Assembly (NCBI RefSeq): GCF_052060015.1
Contig: NZ_JBPODZ010000008.1
Span: forward strand, 62,001 to 126,000
Source of the DNA: Arhodomonas sp052060015
GTDB taxonomy: Bacteria; Pseudomonadota; Gammaproteobacteria; Nitrococcales; Nitrococcaceae
DNA length: 64,000 nucleotides
Reading direction: 5' to 3'
Under the pieces are notes generated by a model. The model worked only from the letters and a program-made list of their open reading frames with translations, ran no database searches and was not told the DNA's origin. The translations under genes and the position numbers were made by a program. Numbering within the stretch: the stretch's first letter is position 1; each line of letters opens with the position of its first letter. Below, one piece after another: positions 44,465-53,878 of this stretch.

Positions 44465-45831
44465 CGCACCTCCCGCGTGCGCAGCGTGTCACGGCCCTGG
44501 CCCACCGGGGCGAAGCGGTCGCTACCCTCCCCCGGGCGATCGGAGAGACCGCCGGCCCGGGCATCGGCATCCTCCTCATCAGCGCCGTCATCGCTGGCGC
44601 CACGGCGCTCGAGGATGCGGTCCAGCGGCAGATACATCAGCGGCTGGCCGCCGTCGACGTCCACCATGATCTTGCTGGACTCGCTGAGTACCCGCTCAAT
44701 GGTCTCGATGTAGAGGCGCTTCTCGGTGACAGCGGGGGCCTGTTGATACTCCTGCAGCAGGGCGACAAAGCGATCGGCCTCACCCTCGGCCTCGGCGATC
44801 ACCTGCTCGCGATAGGCTTGGGCCTCCTCGCGGATACGTGCCGCCTGGCCCTGGGCCTGGGGCAGCAGCGCGTTGGCGTAGCCACGGGCCCGGGTGATGG
44901 TGCGCTGCTGGTCCTCACGGGCGCGGATGGCGTCCGCGAAGGCCGGCTGCACCTGCTCCGGCGGCTGGGCGTCCTGGATCGCCACCCGGATCAGGGTGAA
45001 ACCGGCCTCATAACCGTCCAGCGTATCCTGCATGAGTTGCTCGGTCTGCTGGGCGACCTCCGCGCGCCCCTGGGTGAGGACCCACTCCAGCGGCGTCGGG
45101 CGCATGTCATCGGTATCCTCGGAGCCGGAGATGAGCGAGGCGAGCTGCTCCTCGGAGAGCTCGTCGGAGAGCTCGTCGGCCAGCTCATCGAGATCGTCCG
45201 TGGCCCGGATCTCGGCGCCCTCCGGGGCCTCCGCCTTGCCCACCACCTCGCGCAGCGCGCTCTCGGCGAGCTGCTTGAGGGTGTCGTCCGGCGAGCGATG
45301 GTTGAACAGATAGTCCGCGGGGTCGCTGACCCGGTACTGGATCGCCACCTTGAGGTTCACGATGTTCTCGTCCCGGGTCAGCATAAGCGCCTCGCGCAGC
45401 ACTTCCCGGGTACTGTTGCCCATCGACTCGTAGCCAATCTCCACGGTACGGACTTCGGAGACGTCCACCTGCTCGACACTGCCGGCGGGTGTGGGGTAAT
45501 GCCAGTGCGGACCCGGCTGGGTGATGCCGCTATTGGCACCGAAAGTGAGCTCCACGCCACGCTGGCCCTCGTCGACAATGTAGATCCCCGAGGCGAGCCA
45601 ACCGAGCACGATCACGCCGGCGATCACGCCGATCCCGGTGGGGCCGATGGGTAGCCCACCGCCGCCGCCGGAACCGGAGCCCTTCTCGCCGCCGGAGCCA
45701 CTGCCGCCGAAGAGGCTGCTCAGCCGTTCCTTCGCCTTGCGCAGCAACTCGTCAAGATCCGGCGGTCCCTGATTGCCGCCGCCGCCACTCCAGGGATCCC
45801 GGTTATCGCCACCGGGGTCATTCCAGGCCAT
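44461..45831 (-). CDS. hflK: FtsH protease modulator HflK
   Basis: 456 aa. A Gly-rich cytoplasmic N-terminus (GGDNRDPWSGGGGNQGPPDL) precedes a membrane helix (about 80-98) and the band-7 domain (VDEGQRGVELTFG). It is longer than E. coli HflK (419). Much of the extra length is an acidic heptad-like insert ATDDLDELADELSDELSEEQ with repeated DEL units within the band-7/helical region. It is coupled to hflC and works with it around FtsH. Confidence 0.95.
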   Translation of the reverse strand: MAWNDPGGDNRDPWSGGGGNQGPPDLDELLRKAKERLSSLFGGSGSGGEKGSGSGGGGGLPIGPTGIGVIAGVIVLGWLASGIYIVDEGQRGVELTFGANSGITQPGPHWHYPTPAGSVEQVDVSEVRTVEIGYESMGNSTREVLREALMLTRDENIVNLKVAIQYRVSDPADYLFNHRSPDDTLKQLAESALREVVGKAEAPEGAEIRATDDLDELADELSDELSEEQLASLISGSEDTDDMRPTPLEWVLTQGRAEVAQQTEQLMQDTLDGYEAGFTLIRVAIQDAQPPEQVQPAFADAIRAREDQQRTITRARGYANALLPQAQGQAARIREEAQAYREQVIAEAEGEADRFVALLQEYQQAPAVTEKRLYIETIERVLSESSKIMVDVDGGQPLMYLPLDRILERRGASDDGADEEDADARAGGLSDRPGEGSDRFAPVGQGRDTLRTREVR

Positions 45832-45932
45832 TGATGATGATCTCCTGCATTGGATGGGGCCCGTAGGCCCGGTCGCAGCCGCAGCGGCGGATTCTAATGA
45901 TCCGCCTGCGACGGCCGCAAGGCACGTGAAGG

Positions 45933-47258
45933 TTACTCGACAAAGGTGGGCAGTCCCTCATGGCAGCGCAGGCGCTCGGCCTCGCGCTGGGGCAGGCTAA
46001 CCTCCAGGAGGCAGTCCCCGTTGTCCAGGACCTGCTCGTCGATGACATCACCGGACTGATACAACAGCGCGCGCAGCCGACCCTCGGCAGCGCCCAGGCG
46101 CAGCCGGCCGTGCGCGCGCTGCGCGCCGACCCGCTCGCCGACCACCGTGATCAGCTCGCCGAGCCCCTCGCCGGAGACCGCCGACACCCAGACCGCCCGC
46201 GCCACCCCCGACGCGTCGCGATCGACCCGCGGCGGCTGACCGAGCAGGTCGATCTTATTGTAGACGGTGAGGACGGGGACCTCGCCGGCGCCGATCTCCT
46301 CGAGCACCGCCTCCACGTCGCGCACCTGATCCCCCCGGTTGTCGGCGGCGGCATCGACGACATGGACCAGGAGGTCCGCCTCCACGACTTCCTCAAGGGT
46401 GGAGCGAAACGCCGCCACCAGCTGATGGGGCAGGTCGCTGATGAACCCCACCGTATCGGCGAACACAGCGGCCTCGCCGCCTGGGAGGTCGATCCGGCGC
46501 AGCGTGGTATCGAGGGTCGCGAACAGCTGGTCCGCCGTGTACACGCCCTCATGGGCGAGGCGGTTGAACAGGGTGGATTTCCCCGCATTGGTGTACCCCA
46601 CCAGCGAAACGGCGGGGAGCTCGCGCTTGCGCCGGGACTGGCGCCCCTGACCGCGCTGGCGGCGCACCCGCTCCAGGCGCTTCTCCAGCTGCTTGATGCG
46701 ATGACCGAGCATGCGCCGGTCCATCTCCAGCTGGGTCTCGCCCGGCCCGCGCAGGCCGATGCCGCCCTTCTGGCGTTCCAGATGGCTCCACCCGCGGACC
46801 AGGCGGCTGGCAATGTGACGGAGCTGGGCCAACTCCACCTGGAGCTTGCCCTCGTGGGTGCGGGCCCGCTGGGCGAAGATGTCGAGGATCAATCCGGTGC
46901 GGTCGAGCACCCGGCACTGCAGCGCCTGCTCCAGGTTACGCTCCTGGGCGGGAGTGAGGGTGTGATTGACGAGCACCAGGTCCGCGCCCGCGCTGGCGAG
47001 CCGCTCGCGGAGCTCGTCTACCTTGCCACGGCCGAGGAAATACCGCGGATCCGGACGATCGCGGCGATTGACCAGGCGCTCGACGACTTCGGCACCGGCG
47101 GACTCCGCCAGTGCGGCGAGCTCGGCGAGCCCCTCGTCGACGGCGCGGCGGCCATCGTCGAGTTGCACCAGGGCAGCCCGCTCGCCGCCGCCGGGCCGCT
47201 CGAAGAGCTGGGCCGCTACCGTCTCGGTTGCCGTATCACTGATCGGCTTCTTCGTCAC
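45933..47258 (-). CDS. hflX: Ribosome-rescue GTPase HflX
   Basis: 441 aa. HflX binds 50S subunits and splits stalled ribosomes after heat stress. Glycine-rich GLRGPGETQLEMDRR before the GTPase domain; G1 GYTNAGKS at 221-228, G2/G3 DTVGFISDLPHQLVAAF, G4 NKIDLL. It starts with GTG at 47258, inside the end of hfq (23-nt overlap), with a GAGGGA site in the hfq coding region. Confidence 0.96.
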   Translation of the reverse strand: MTKKPISDTATETVAAQLFERPGGGERAALVQLDDGRRAVDEGLAELAALAESAGAEVVERLVNRRDRPDPRYFLGRGKVDELRERLASAGADLVLVNHTLTPAQERNLEQALQCRVLDRTGLILDIFAQRARTHEGKLQVELAQLRHIASRLVRGWSHLERQKGGIGLRGPGETQLEMDRRMLGHRIKQLEKRLERVRRQRGQGRQSRRKRELPAVSLVGYTNAGKSTLFNRLAHEGVYTADQLFATLDTTLRRIDLPGGEAAVFADTVGFISDLPHQLVAAFRSTLEEVVEADLLVHVVDAAADNRGDQVRDVEAVLEEIGAGEVPVLTVYNKIDLLGQPPRVDRDASGVARAVWVSAVSGEGLGELITVVGERVGAQRAHGRLRLGAAEGRLRALLYQSGDVIDEQVLDNGDCLLEVSLPQREAERLRCHEGLPTFVE

Positions 47259-47487
47259 TCGATCCCTCTAGCTGATGGGCACGTACGTGCCGCGACGGGA
47301 CAATGGTGGAGATGGCATGCTTGTAGACCATCTGGCTGACGCTGTTGCGCAGCAGGATCACGAACTGGTCGAAGGACTCGATCTGGCCCTGAAGCTTAAT
47401 GCCATTGACGAGGTAGATGGAGACCGGGATCTTCTCCTTGCGCAGGGCGTTGAGAAACGGTTCCTGTAGTGATTGCCCTTTGGCCAT
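47236..47487 (-). CDS. hfq: RNA chaperone Hfq
   Basis: 83 aa. Hexameric Sm-like protein pairing small RNAs with mRNAs. Gln8, and YKH at 55-57 in the Sm2 motif, match E. coli numbering. The C-terminal tail is short and acidic (EGSSDEEADQ). Order miaA-hfq-hflX is conserved. Confidence 0.98.
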   Translation of the reverse strand: MAKGQSLQEPFLNALRKEKIPVSIYLVNGIKLQGQIESFDQFVILLRNSVSQMVYKHAISTIVPSRHVRAHQLEGSSDEEADQ

Positions 47488-47554
47488 TCCTGATGCTCCT
47501 TCGTGCTACCGGCCCTTGTTGTTATGCGGGAACAGCCTCTATACCCGCGCCCGA

Positions 47555-48499
47555 CTAGCGTGAGTCTAACACGCGGCCCATGGCATCCCGAAGCTGGCGC
47601 AGCAGCCGGCCGTCAGCGGCATCGAACCACTGCGCATCGCGCTCCCGGCGCAGCCAGGTGAGCTGGCGCTTGGCGAATTGTCGGGTCGCGGCAACGCCGC
47701 GTTGCTCCAGATCCTCGCGGTCGAAACGCCCCTCCAGGTATTCCCAGACCTGACGATAACCCACCGCCCGCATGGACGGCAGCCCCGTATGTAGATCCCC
47801 CCGCCGGCGCAGGGCCGCCACCTCGTCGATGAAACCATCCCGCAGCATGGCCGCAAAGCGGCGGCCGATGCGCTCGTGCAGCACCCGGCGCTCGGCCGGT
47901 GCCACTGCCCAAGTGACAAGACGGAACGGGAAAGGTTCCGTCCGCGCCGCCGCGGTGAGCGCGCTCAGGCTTTGGCCGGTGAGCCGGTACACCTCCAGGG
48001 CCCGCTGGATGCGCTGGGCGTCATTGGGGTGCAGTCGCGCCGCCGTCTGCGGATCGAGCCCCGCGAGGCGCTGGTGCAGTACCGCCCAGCCGTGATGGCG
48101 GGCCTCCTCCTCGATCTCCGCACGCACCACGGGATCCGCGTCCGGCAGATCGGCGAGCCCCCGGCTCAGCGCCCGGAAATAGAGCATGGTGCCGCCGGCG
48201 AGCAGGGGGACGCGTCCCGCGCGGTGAATGGCTGCGATCTCCGCGAGGGCATCCTCGCGGAAACGGGCGGCGGAGTAGCGTTCCGCAGGGTCGAGGATGT
48301 CGATGAGCCGGTGCGGGGCCCGGGCCAACTCCTCCGGCCCGGGCTTGGCGGTCCCGATATCCATGCCCCGGTAGACCTGGGCGGAGTCCACGCTGACCAC
48401 CTCCACCGGGAAGTGCTCCACCAGCTCGATGGCGGCGGCGGTCTTCCCGGAGGCGGTGGGCCCCATGAGCAGGACCACCGGCAGGCGCTGTGCCGTCAT
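47555..48499 (-). CDS. miaA: tRNA dimethylallyltransferase MiaA
   Basis: 314 aa. Adds a dimethylallyl group to A37 of tRNAs reading UNN codons. P-loop GPTASGKT near residue 14, DSAQVYRGMDIGTAKP, GGTMLYFRALSRGLADLP and the tRNA-binding QFAKRQLTWLRRE segment. Its ATG overlaps the mutL stop by 4 nt. Confidence 0.97.
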   Translation of the reverse strand: MTAQRLPVVLLMGPTASGKTAAAIELVEHFPVEVVSVDSAQVYRGMDIGTAKPGPEELARAPHRLIDILDPAERYSAARFREDALAEIAAIHRAGRVPLLAGGTMLYFRALSRGLADLPDADPVVRAEIEEEARHHGWAVLHQRLAGLDPQTAARLHPNDAQRIQRALEVYRLTGQSLSALTAAARTEPFPFRLVTWAVAPAERRVLHERIGRRFAAMLRDGFIDEVAALRRRGDLHTGLPSMRAVGYRQVWEYLEGRFDREDLEQRGVAATRQFAKRQLTWLRRERDAQWFDAADGRLLRQLRDAMGRVLDSR

Positions 48500-50397
48500 T
48501 GCCCCCTCATGAACAGCCGATCCAGGTCCTGCATGGTCAACCGCGTCCAGGTGGGGCGGCCGTGGTTGCACTGGCCGATGTTGCGGGTGCGCTCCATCTG
48601 CCGCAACAACGCATTCATCTCGTCGATGCCGAGCCGTCGGTTGGCACGCACCGCGCCGTGACAGCCCATGGTGGCGAGCACATGGTTGAGCGCCTCCTCC
48701 ACCCGGGCGCTTCGCCCCTCGGCCTGCAGGTCAGCCAAGACGTCCCGGGCCAACCGCGCCGGATCCGCCCCCTGCAACAGTGCGGGGACCCTGCGCACGT
48801 GAATCACGTCGGGACCGGCCCGGTCCAGCTCCAGGCCGAGGCGCGCGAACACCTCCGCGCGCTCCTCCGCCAAGTCCCCCTGCCGCGGCGTCACCGGCAC
48901 CCGCACGGGGACCAGCAAAGGCTGGGAGGCCACTCCCTGGGCGGCCACCTGGTCCTTGAGCCGCTCGTAGACGATGCGCTCGTGGGCGGCATGCATGTCC
49001 ACCAGGATCAGGCCATCATCGTTCTCGGCGAGGATATAGACCCCCTGGAGTTGCGCGAGCGCGAAGCCCAGCGGCGGCACCTCGCCGCCCGCCTCCCGGG
49101 GACGCACGGACGCCGGGGAATGGCCCTCGCCGGCAGGCCCGGCCCGCTCCGCGGGCCCGTCCGCCGGCCCCTTGCCCTCCCCGAGTGCCGGGGCGCCGGC
49201 CCGGTCTCCCTCCCCGCCGTCGCCGTACAGGGCCCGTGCCTCGGCCACCGGCAAGGCCATACGCCCCTGCTGGGGGGGCCGCGGCGCCCCGGCGGCGTAC
49301 CCCCCAGCCGCGGCCGGCGCCGGGTTCGACGGCGACGGCGGGTCAAGCTCAGGGCTCACCGGCTCCGCCGCCTCCGCCCCACCCGCGTGCTCCAGGGCGT
49401 GGTGCACCTGACGGAGGAGGAAGTCGTAGACCAGCCGGCCGTCGCGGAAGCGCACCTCATGCTTGGTGGGATGCACGTTGACGTCCACTCGGGCGGGATC
49501 GATCTCCAGGTAGAGCACATAGGCCGGGTGACGGTCCTTGTAGAGCAGATCGGCGTAGGCGCGGCGCAGGGCATGCGCAATCAAGCGGTCGCGGATCATG
49601 CGCCCGTTGAGATAGACATACTGGAGATCCGCCTGGCCCCGGGAGGCGGTGGGCAACCCAAGCCACCCCCAAAGGCGAAGGCCCGCCGCTTCCGTTTCCA
49701 GGAACAGTGATTGGGCCACGAACTCCCGGCCGGTGAGCTCCGCCAATCGCCGTTCCCAGCCCTCGCGCTCGCGGGCGACGGGCAGCTGCAGGGCGGTCCG
49801 GCCATTGTGGCTAAGGCTGATGGCCACGCCCGGATGGCTCATGGCCAGGCGCCGGACCAGCTCCTGGACGTGCCGGTACTCGGTACGTTCGGTACGCAGG
49901 AACTTCCGCCGCGCCGGCGTCCGGTGGAACAGATCCCGCACCTCCAAGGTGGTCCCCTCGGGATGGGGCGCGGGCACCGGTTCCGTGGCCTCGCCATTGT
50001 CCACGTCCAGCCGCCAGCCGTGCTCCGCGCCGGCTTCCCTGCTGGCGATGCGCAGGCGCGAAACCGAGGCGATGCTCGGCAGCGCCTCTCCCCGGAAGCC
50101 CAGGCTGGCGATGTGCTCGAGCTCATCGAGCTCGCGGATCTTGCTGGTGGCGTGGCGGGCCACGCTGCGGGGCAGGTCCTCCTCGCCGATGCCCTGGCCA
50201 TCGTCACGCACCCGGATCAAGCGCTTGCCGCCGGCCTCGATCTCGATGTCGACACGGCGGGCGCCGGCGTCGAGGGCGTTCTCCACCAGCTCCTTGACCA
50301 CCGAGGAGGGTCGCTCAATGATCTCGCCGGCGGCGATCTGGTCCACCAGTAGCGAGGGCAGCTCGTGAATGCGCGGTGCGGGGTGCCGGGATTCCAT
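48496..50397 (-). CDS. mutL: DNA mismatch repair protein MutL (endonuclease-type C-terminus)
   Basis: 633 aa. The N-terminal GHKL ATPase (QIAAGEIIERPSSVVKELVE, NALDAG, GFRGEAL) is followed by a long Pro/Gly/Ala-rich linker (about 335-440). In the C-terminal domain, residues 467-478 read DMHAAHERIVYE, matching the DQHA-x2-E-x4-E endonuclease motif with Q to M; Cys579 and a C-terminal CNHGRPT (610-616) complete the metal site set. E. coli MutL lacks these. The protein therefore probably nicks DNA itself, as Pseudomonas-type MutL does. Confidence 0.96.
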   Translation of the reverse strand: MESRHPAPRIHELPSLLVDQIAAGEIIERPSSVVKELVENALDAGARRVDIEIEAGGKRLIRVRDDGQGIGEEDLPRSVARHATSKIRELDELEHIASLGFRGEALPSIASVSRLRIASREAGAEHGWRLDVDNGEATEPVPAPHPEGTTLEVRDLFHRTPARRKFLRTERTEYRHVQELVRRLAMSHPGVAISLSHNGRTALQLPVAREREGWERRLAELTGREFVAQSLFLETEAAGLRLWGWLGLPTASRGQADLQYVYLNGRMIRDRLIAHALRRAYADLLYKDRHPAYVLYLEIDPARVDVNVHPTKHEVRFRDGRLVYDFLLRQVHHALEHAGGAEAAEPVSPELDPPSPSNPAPAAAGGYAAGAPRPPQQGRMALPVAEARALYGDGGEGDRAGAPALGEGKGPADGPAERAGPAGEGHSPASVRPREAGGEVPPLGFALAQLQGVYILAENDDGLILVDMHAAHERIVYERLKDQVAAQGVASQPLLVPVRVPVTPRQGDLAEERAEVFARLGLELDRAGPDVIHVRRVPALLQGADPARLARDVLADLQAEGRSARVEEALNHVLATMGCHGAVRANRRLGIDEMNALLRQMERTRNIGQCNHGRPTWTRLTMQDLDRLFMRGQ

Positions 50398-50443
50398 GAC
50401 CCGCCATTATGGCGCCCCGTGACCGCTCGGGCCATGGGGGCGG

Positions 50444-51730
50444 TTACGGGATCTGTAGGGTCATCCCGGTGGCGATGACGTCGCCGTCGATGCCATTGAC
50501 GCGGCGCAGGCGCTGCACGCTGACCCCGTGGCTGGAGGCGATTTCGCTCAGGGTGTCACCGCTGCGCACGGTGTACTCGCGGGCGTCGGCCATACGCAGG
50601 CTCGGCCGGTTCTCACCGGCGTAGCGCTGGATGCCACGGGCCAACGCCCGGGCCAGCTTCCATTGGTGGTCGCTGGAGCGCAGCAGCCGTTCCTCCTTGG
50701 GATTGGAAATGAATGCCAGCTCCACCAGCACCGAGGGCATATCCAGGGACTTGAGCACCACAAAGGCCGCCTGGCCGACATCACGGCTGTGCATCCGCCC
50801 CGCCTGCCCCATGTCTTCAATGATTGCCTCGGCGAGCCCCGTGCTCGCCTCGATGGTGGCGGCCCGCGAGAGATCGAGGAGCACCGAGGCCACCATTTCG
50901 TCCTTGTCCTCCAGCGAGACACCACCGATGCGGTCCGCGGCGTTTTCGCTGCGGGCGAGCATGCGCGCCATCTCACTGGAGGCGCCCCGCCGGGAAAGGG
51001 TGTAGACGGAGCCCCCGCGGACGTTGCGCTGACGCACGGCATCGGCGTGCACCGAAACGAACATGTCCGCGCCCACCGCGTGGGCCCGGCGGGTTCGCTC
51101 ACGCAGGTCGAGGTAGTAGTCCCCCTCGCGGATCAGCACCGGCCGCAGCCCATCGGCATCCTGGAGGACGCGGCCGAGCTTGCGGGCGACGGCAAGGACC
51201 ACGTCCTTCTCGTAGGTGCCGCCCGCACCGATCGCCCCCGGGTCCTCACCGCCGTGGCCGGCATCGATGGCAATCACCAGCTCGCCCTGCTGCTCCGCCT
51301 CCCGGCGCACCTGGCGCTCTTCGCGCCGGTTGGCCTCCCGCCGCTCGGGCTGCTCCAGATCCACCACCAGCCGATGGCCGTAGGTATCATTGGGCTCCAC
51401 CACGAAACCCTCGGCGCGGGTGCCGTGCTCGAGGTCCAGCACCACCCGAAGATCGCGCCCGTTACGCACGCCGGTGCGGATATCCCGGAGGATGCCGGTG
51501 AGCTCATCGCCAGAGACCACACCGTCGCCGACACGGGCGTTCTTGAGGTCCACCACCACCCGATCGGGATTGTCGAGGGTGAACAGCTCATAGTCCGGTG
51601 CGCCGGAGAGATCCAGTACCACCCGGGTATGCTCGGGCCCCGACCAAGTGCGTACGTCCGCGACGTCCAGCTGCGCGGCATGGGCCGTGAGCGAGAGCGC
51701 CAGCAGCGCAAGGGGAATCAATAACCGCAT
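50444..51730 (-). CDS. N-acetylmuramoyl-L-alanine amidase with AMIN and LysM domains (AmiB/C type)
   Basis: 428 aa periplasmic amidase that splits septal peptidoglycan. Signal peptide MRLLIPLALLALSLTAHA, AMIN domain (about 20-125), Amidase_3 zinc domain (VIAIDAGHGGEDPGAIG with metal-binding His and Glu), and one C-terminal LysM (TVRSGDTLSEIASSHGVSV). I placed the start at 51730 because a signal peptide follows and a promoter lies just upstream. A TTG at 51850 that would overlap tsaE adds an AT-rich, non-homologous leader. It corresponds to amiB in the E. coli tsaE-amiB-mutL order. Confidence 0.94.
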   Translation of the reverse strand: MRLLIPLALLALSLTAHAAQLDVADVRTWSGPEHTRVVLDLSGAPDYELFTLDNPDRVVVDLKNARVGDGVVSGDELTGILRDIRTGVRNGRDLRVVLDLEHGTRAEGFVVEPNDTYGHRLVVDLEQPERREANRREERQVRREAEQQGELVIAIDAGHGGEDPGAIGAGGTYEKDVVLAVARKLGRVLQDADGLRPVLIREGDYYLDLRERTRRAHAVGADMFVSVHADAVRQRNVRGGSVYTLSRRGASSEMARMLARSENAADRIGGVSLEDKDEMVASVLLDLSRAATIEASTGLAEAIIEDMGQAGRMHSRDVGQAAFVVLKSLDMPSVLVELAFISNPKEERLLRSSDHQWKLARALARGIQRYAGENRPSLRMADAREYTVRSGDTLSEIASSHGVSVQRLRRVNGIDGDVIATGMTLQIP

Positions 51731-51768
51731 CCGAGCCGGTCCACTATGGCGAGTGGTACATACTTCAC

Positions 51769-51798
51769 AAGTTAGGCACAAAAACCGGGAGTTTTCAA
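51769..51798 (-). promoter_or_regulatory. Sigma-70-type promoter for the amidase-mutL-miaA-hfq series
   Basis: On the minus strand TTGAAA (51798-51793), 18 nt, TAACTT (51774-51769), inside the only notably AT-rich stretch of the region. Confidence 0.5.
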
Positions 51799-51846
51799 TA
51801 TATTTCCGCAGACCAAGGGGATAACCGCATTTCCTGGCAAAGCACT

Positions 51847-52320
51847 TCAATCATCCGGGCAAGCGTCCAGGGCCGCGAGCGCCCGTTCCCCCGCGGCACT
51901 GCCGGCCTCGGCGACGAGCCGCCGCCCCTCCCCAACGACCGCTAACCGCAGGCGCAGATCCGGCGCCGGGAGGAAGCCGGCACCCCGCTCCGGCCACTCC
52001 ACCAGCACCACGGCGGGGTCAGCGAAGAGGTCCCGCAGGCCAACGAATTCCAACTCCTCCGGGTCGGCGAGGCGGTAGAGATCCAGGTGGAACACCCGGC
52101 GCCCGCCGCATTCATAGGGCTCGATGAGGGTGTAGGTGGGGCTGCGCACCGGCCCGCGGTGCCCAAGGCCGTGGAGGACGGCCCGGACCAGGCTGGTCTT
52201 ACCCGCCCCGAGGGGCCCTTCCAGGGTCACCAGCAACGCCTCGGGAAGCACCCCCGCCAAGGCAGTGCCGAGGCGCTCGGTATCCTCCGGCGCCGGCAAC
52301 TCGCGTGAGAGCGTGCTCAT
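51847..52320 (-). CDS. tsaE: tRNA threonylcarbamoyladenosine biosynthesis ATPase TsaE
   Basis: 157 aa. Cycles the TsaB-TsaD complex in t6A37 synthesis. Walker A GPLGAGKT at 35-42, SPTYTLIEPY (threonine switch) and FHLDLYRLADPEELEFVGLRD, EWPERG. Its ATG overlaps the nnr stop by 4 nt. Confidence 0.96.
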   Translation of the reverse strand: MSTLSRELPAPEDTERLGTALAGVLPEALLVTLEGPLGAGKTSLVRAVLHGLGHRGPVRSPTYTLIEPYECGGRRVFHLDLYRLADPEELEFVGLRDLFADPAVVLVEWPERGAGFLPAPDLRLRLAVVGEGRRLVAEAGSAAGERALAALDACPDD

Positions 52321-53795
52321 CCCGCGCGCCCCATGGCGAGCGCCTCAATGACATCACCGGCCAGCAGCCCACGCGCCCCGGTGCGGGCCGCCGCGGAATC
52401 CGCCGCGGCGCTGTGGAGGGCTGCCGCCATGGCCGCGGCCTCACCCACCGGCAGCCCCTGGGCCAGCAAAGCGGCGACGATGCCGGTGAGGACATCACCC
52501 ATGCCACCACTGGCCATCCCGGGGTTACCCGCGGTGCACAGCCAGCGGCGATCGTCGGCACCCACCACCGTACCCGCCCCCTTGAGGAGCACGGCGCCAC
52601 CGAAGCGGCTCAACAGCTCATCCACTGCCGCGAACCGGTCGGCCTGGATGGCGGCGGTGTCCCGGCGCAACAGCCGCGCCGCCTCGCCGGGATGGGGGGT
52701 GATCACCCGTCGCGGGTTCGCGGCGGGCGCCTCGGTCGCCAGCAGGTTCAAGGCATCGGCATCCAGGACCACGGGGCCGTCGAAGTCGGCTGCCGCGGCC
52801 AGCATCCCCCGCCCCCACGGCTCCTGGCCCAACCCCGGTCCGACGGCCAGGACGGTGGCCCGGTGCAGCAGCGGCTCCAGGGCCCCGGGGCTGTCCACGG
52901 CGTGGGCCATGACCTCCGGGCGGCCGGCGAGCAGTGGCGCCACATGGCGCTTGCGGGTCGCGACGCTGACCAGCCCGGCACCGCTGCGCGCCGCCGCCTC
53001 GGCGGCGAGGCGTACCGCCCCGCCGAAGCCGTGATCCCCGCCGATCACCAGGATGTGGCCGTAGTCGCCCTTGTGGGCGGCCGGCCTTCGGGGCGGCAGC
53101 CAATCCGCCACCACCTCCGCGTCGACGCGGCGGGCCGCTGACTCTAGCCCTTCGAACACCTCTCCGGGGACATCCAGGTCGTCGAAGACCATCTCGCCGG
53201 TGTGGTCCGGCGCCGCGCCGGTGAATAGGCCTTGCTTGAGCCCGATAAAGGTGGGCGTGACGTCGGCGCGGAAGGCGACACCGAGGCGAGCACCCGTTGC
53301 GGCGCTGATCCCGGAGGGGACATCCACGGCCAGGCGACCACCTGGTCGCGCATTGGCCGCCTCGATGGCCTCGGCATAGACGCCGCCCACCTCGCGGTCC
53401 AAGCCGGTGCCGAGCAGGGCGTCCACCACCACGTCCGCATCATCGAGCAGCGCGGGCTCCCACGCGGCGATACCAACGCGCTCGCGGCAGCGCTGCATGG
53501 CAGCGGCGGCCGCGCCACCGAGCCGGTCGGGGTCCGAGAGGGCCGCCACACGCACCTCTAGCCCGGCATTGGCGGCAAGGCGGGCGATCACGTAGCCATC
53601 GCCACCGTTATTGCCCCCACCGCAGAGCACGGTGATCCGGCGGGCATCTGGCCAGCGCCGGCGCAGGCTCCGATAGGCCACCCGGCCGGCCCGCTCCATG
53701 AGCTCGTCACCGCCGAGGCCGTGGTCCTCTATGGCCCGGCGGTCCATCTCGCGCACCTGCTCCGGCGTATACAGCTCCGCGGGAAGGGATTCCAT
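52317..53795 (-). CDS. nnr: Bifunctional NAD(P)H-hydrate epimerase/dehydratase
   Basis: 492 aa. Repairs hydrated NAD(P)H. The N-terminal epimerase domain (YjeF_N, about 1-215) has CGGGNNGGDGYVIAR at 58-72 and a VDVPSGISAATG metal site. The C-terminal ADP-dependent dehydratase (about 225-485) has HKGDYGHILVIGG, VLDADALNLL, TPHPGEAARLL and NPGMASGGMGDVLTGIVAALLAQG. The start at 53795 gives the family N-terminus; a longer reading overlaps the divergent queG promoter. A TATACT box at 53840-53835 (minus strand) may be its -10. Confidence 0.95.
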   Translation of the reverse strand: MESLPAELYTPEQVREMDRRAIEDHGLGGDELMERAGRVAYRSLRRRWPDARRITVLCGGGNNGGDGYVIARLAANAGLEVRVAALSDPDRLGGAAAAAMQRCRERVGIAAWEPALLDDADVVVDALLGTGLDREVGGVYAEAIEAANARPGGRLAVDVPSGISAATGARLGVAFRADVTPTFIGLKQGLFTGAAPDHTGEMVFDDLDVPGEVFEGLESAARRVDAEVVADWLPPRRPAAHKGDYGHILVIGGDHGFGGAVRLAAEAAARSGAGLVSVATRKRHVAPLLAGRPEVMAHAVDSPGALEPLLHRATVLAVGPGLGQEPWGRGMLAAAADFDGPVVLDADALNLLATEAPAANPRRVITPHPGEAARLLRRDTAAIQADRFAAVDELLSRFGGAVLLKGAGTVVGADDRRWLCTAGNPGMASGGMGDVLTGIVAALLAQGLPVGEAAAMAAALHSAAADSAAARTGARGLLAGDVIEALAMGRAG

Positions 53796-53878
53796 AACTC
53801 GACGCCTCTTAAACTCTGCACTGAAGCGGCGACCAGTATAACGGGCGCCATCGGGGCCGCTCACGTTACACTGCGCGA

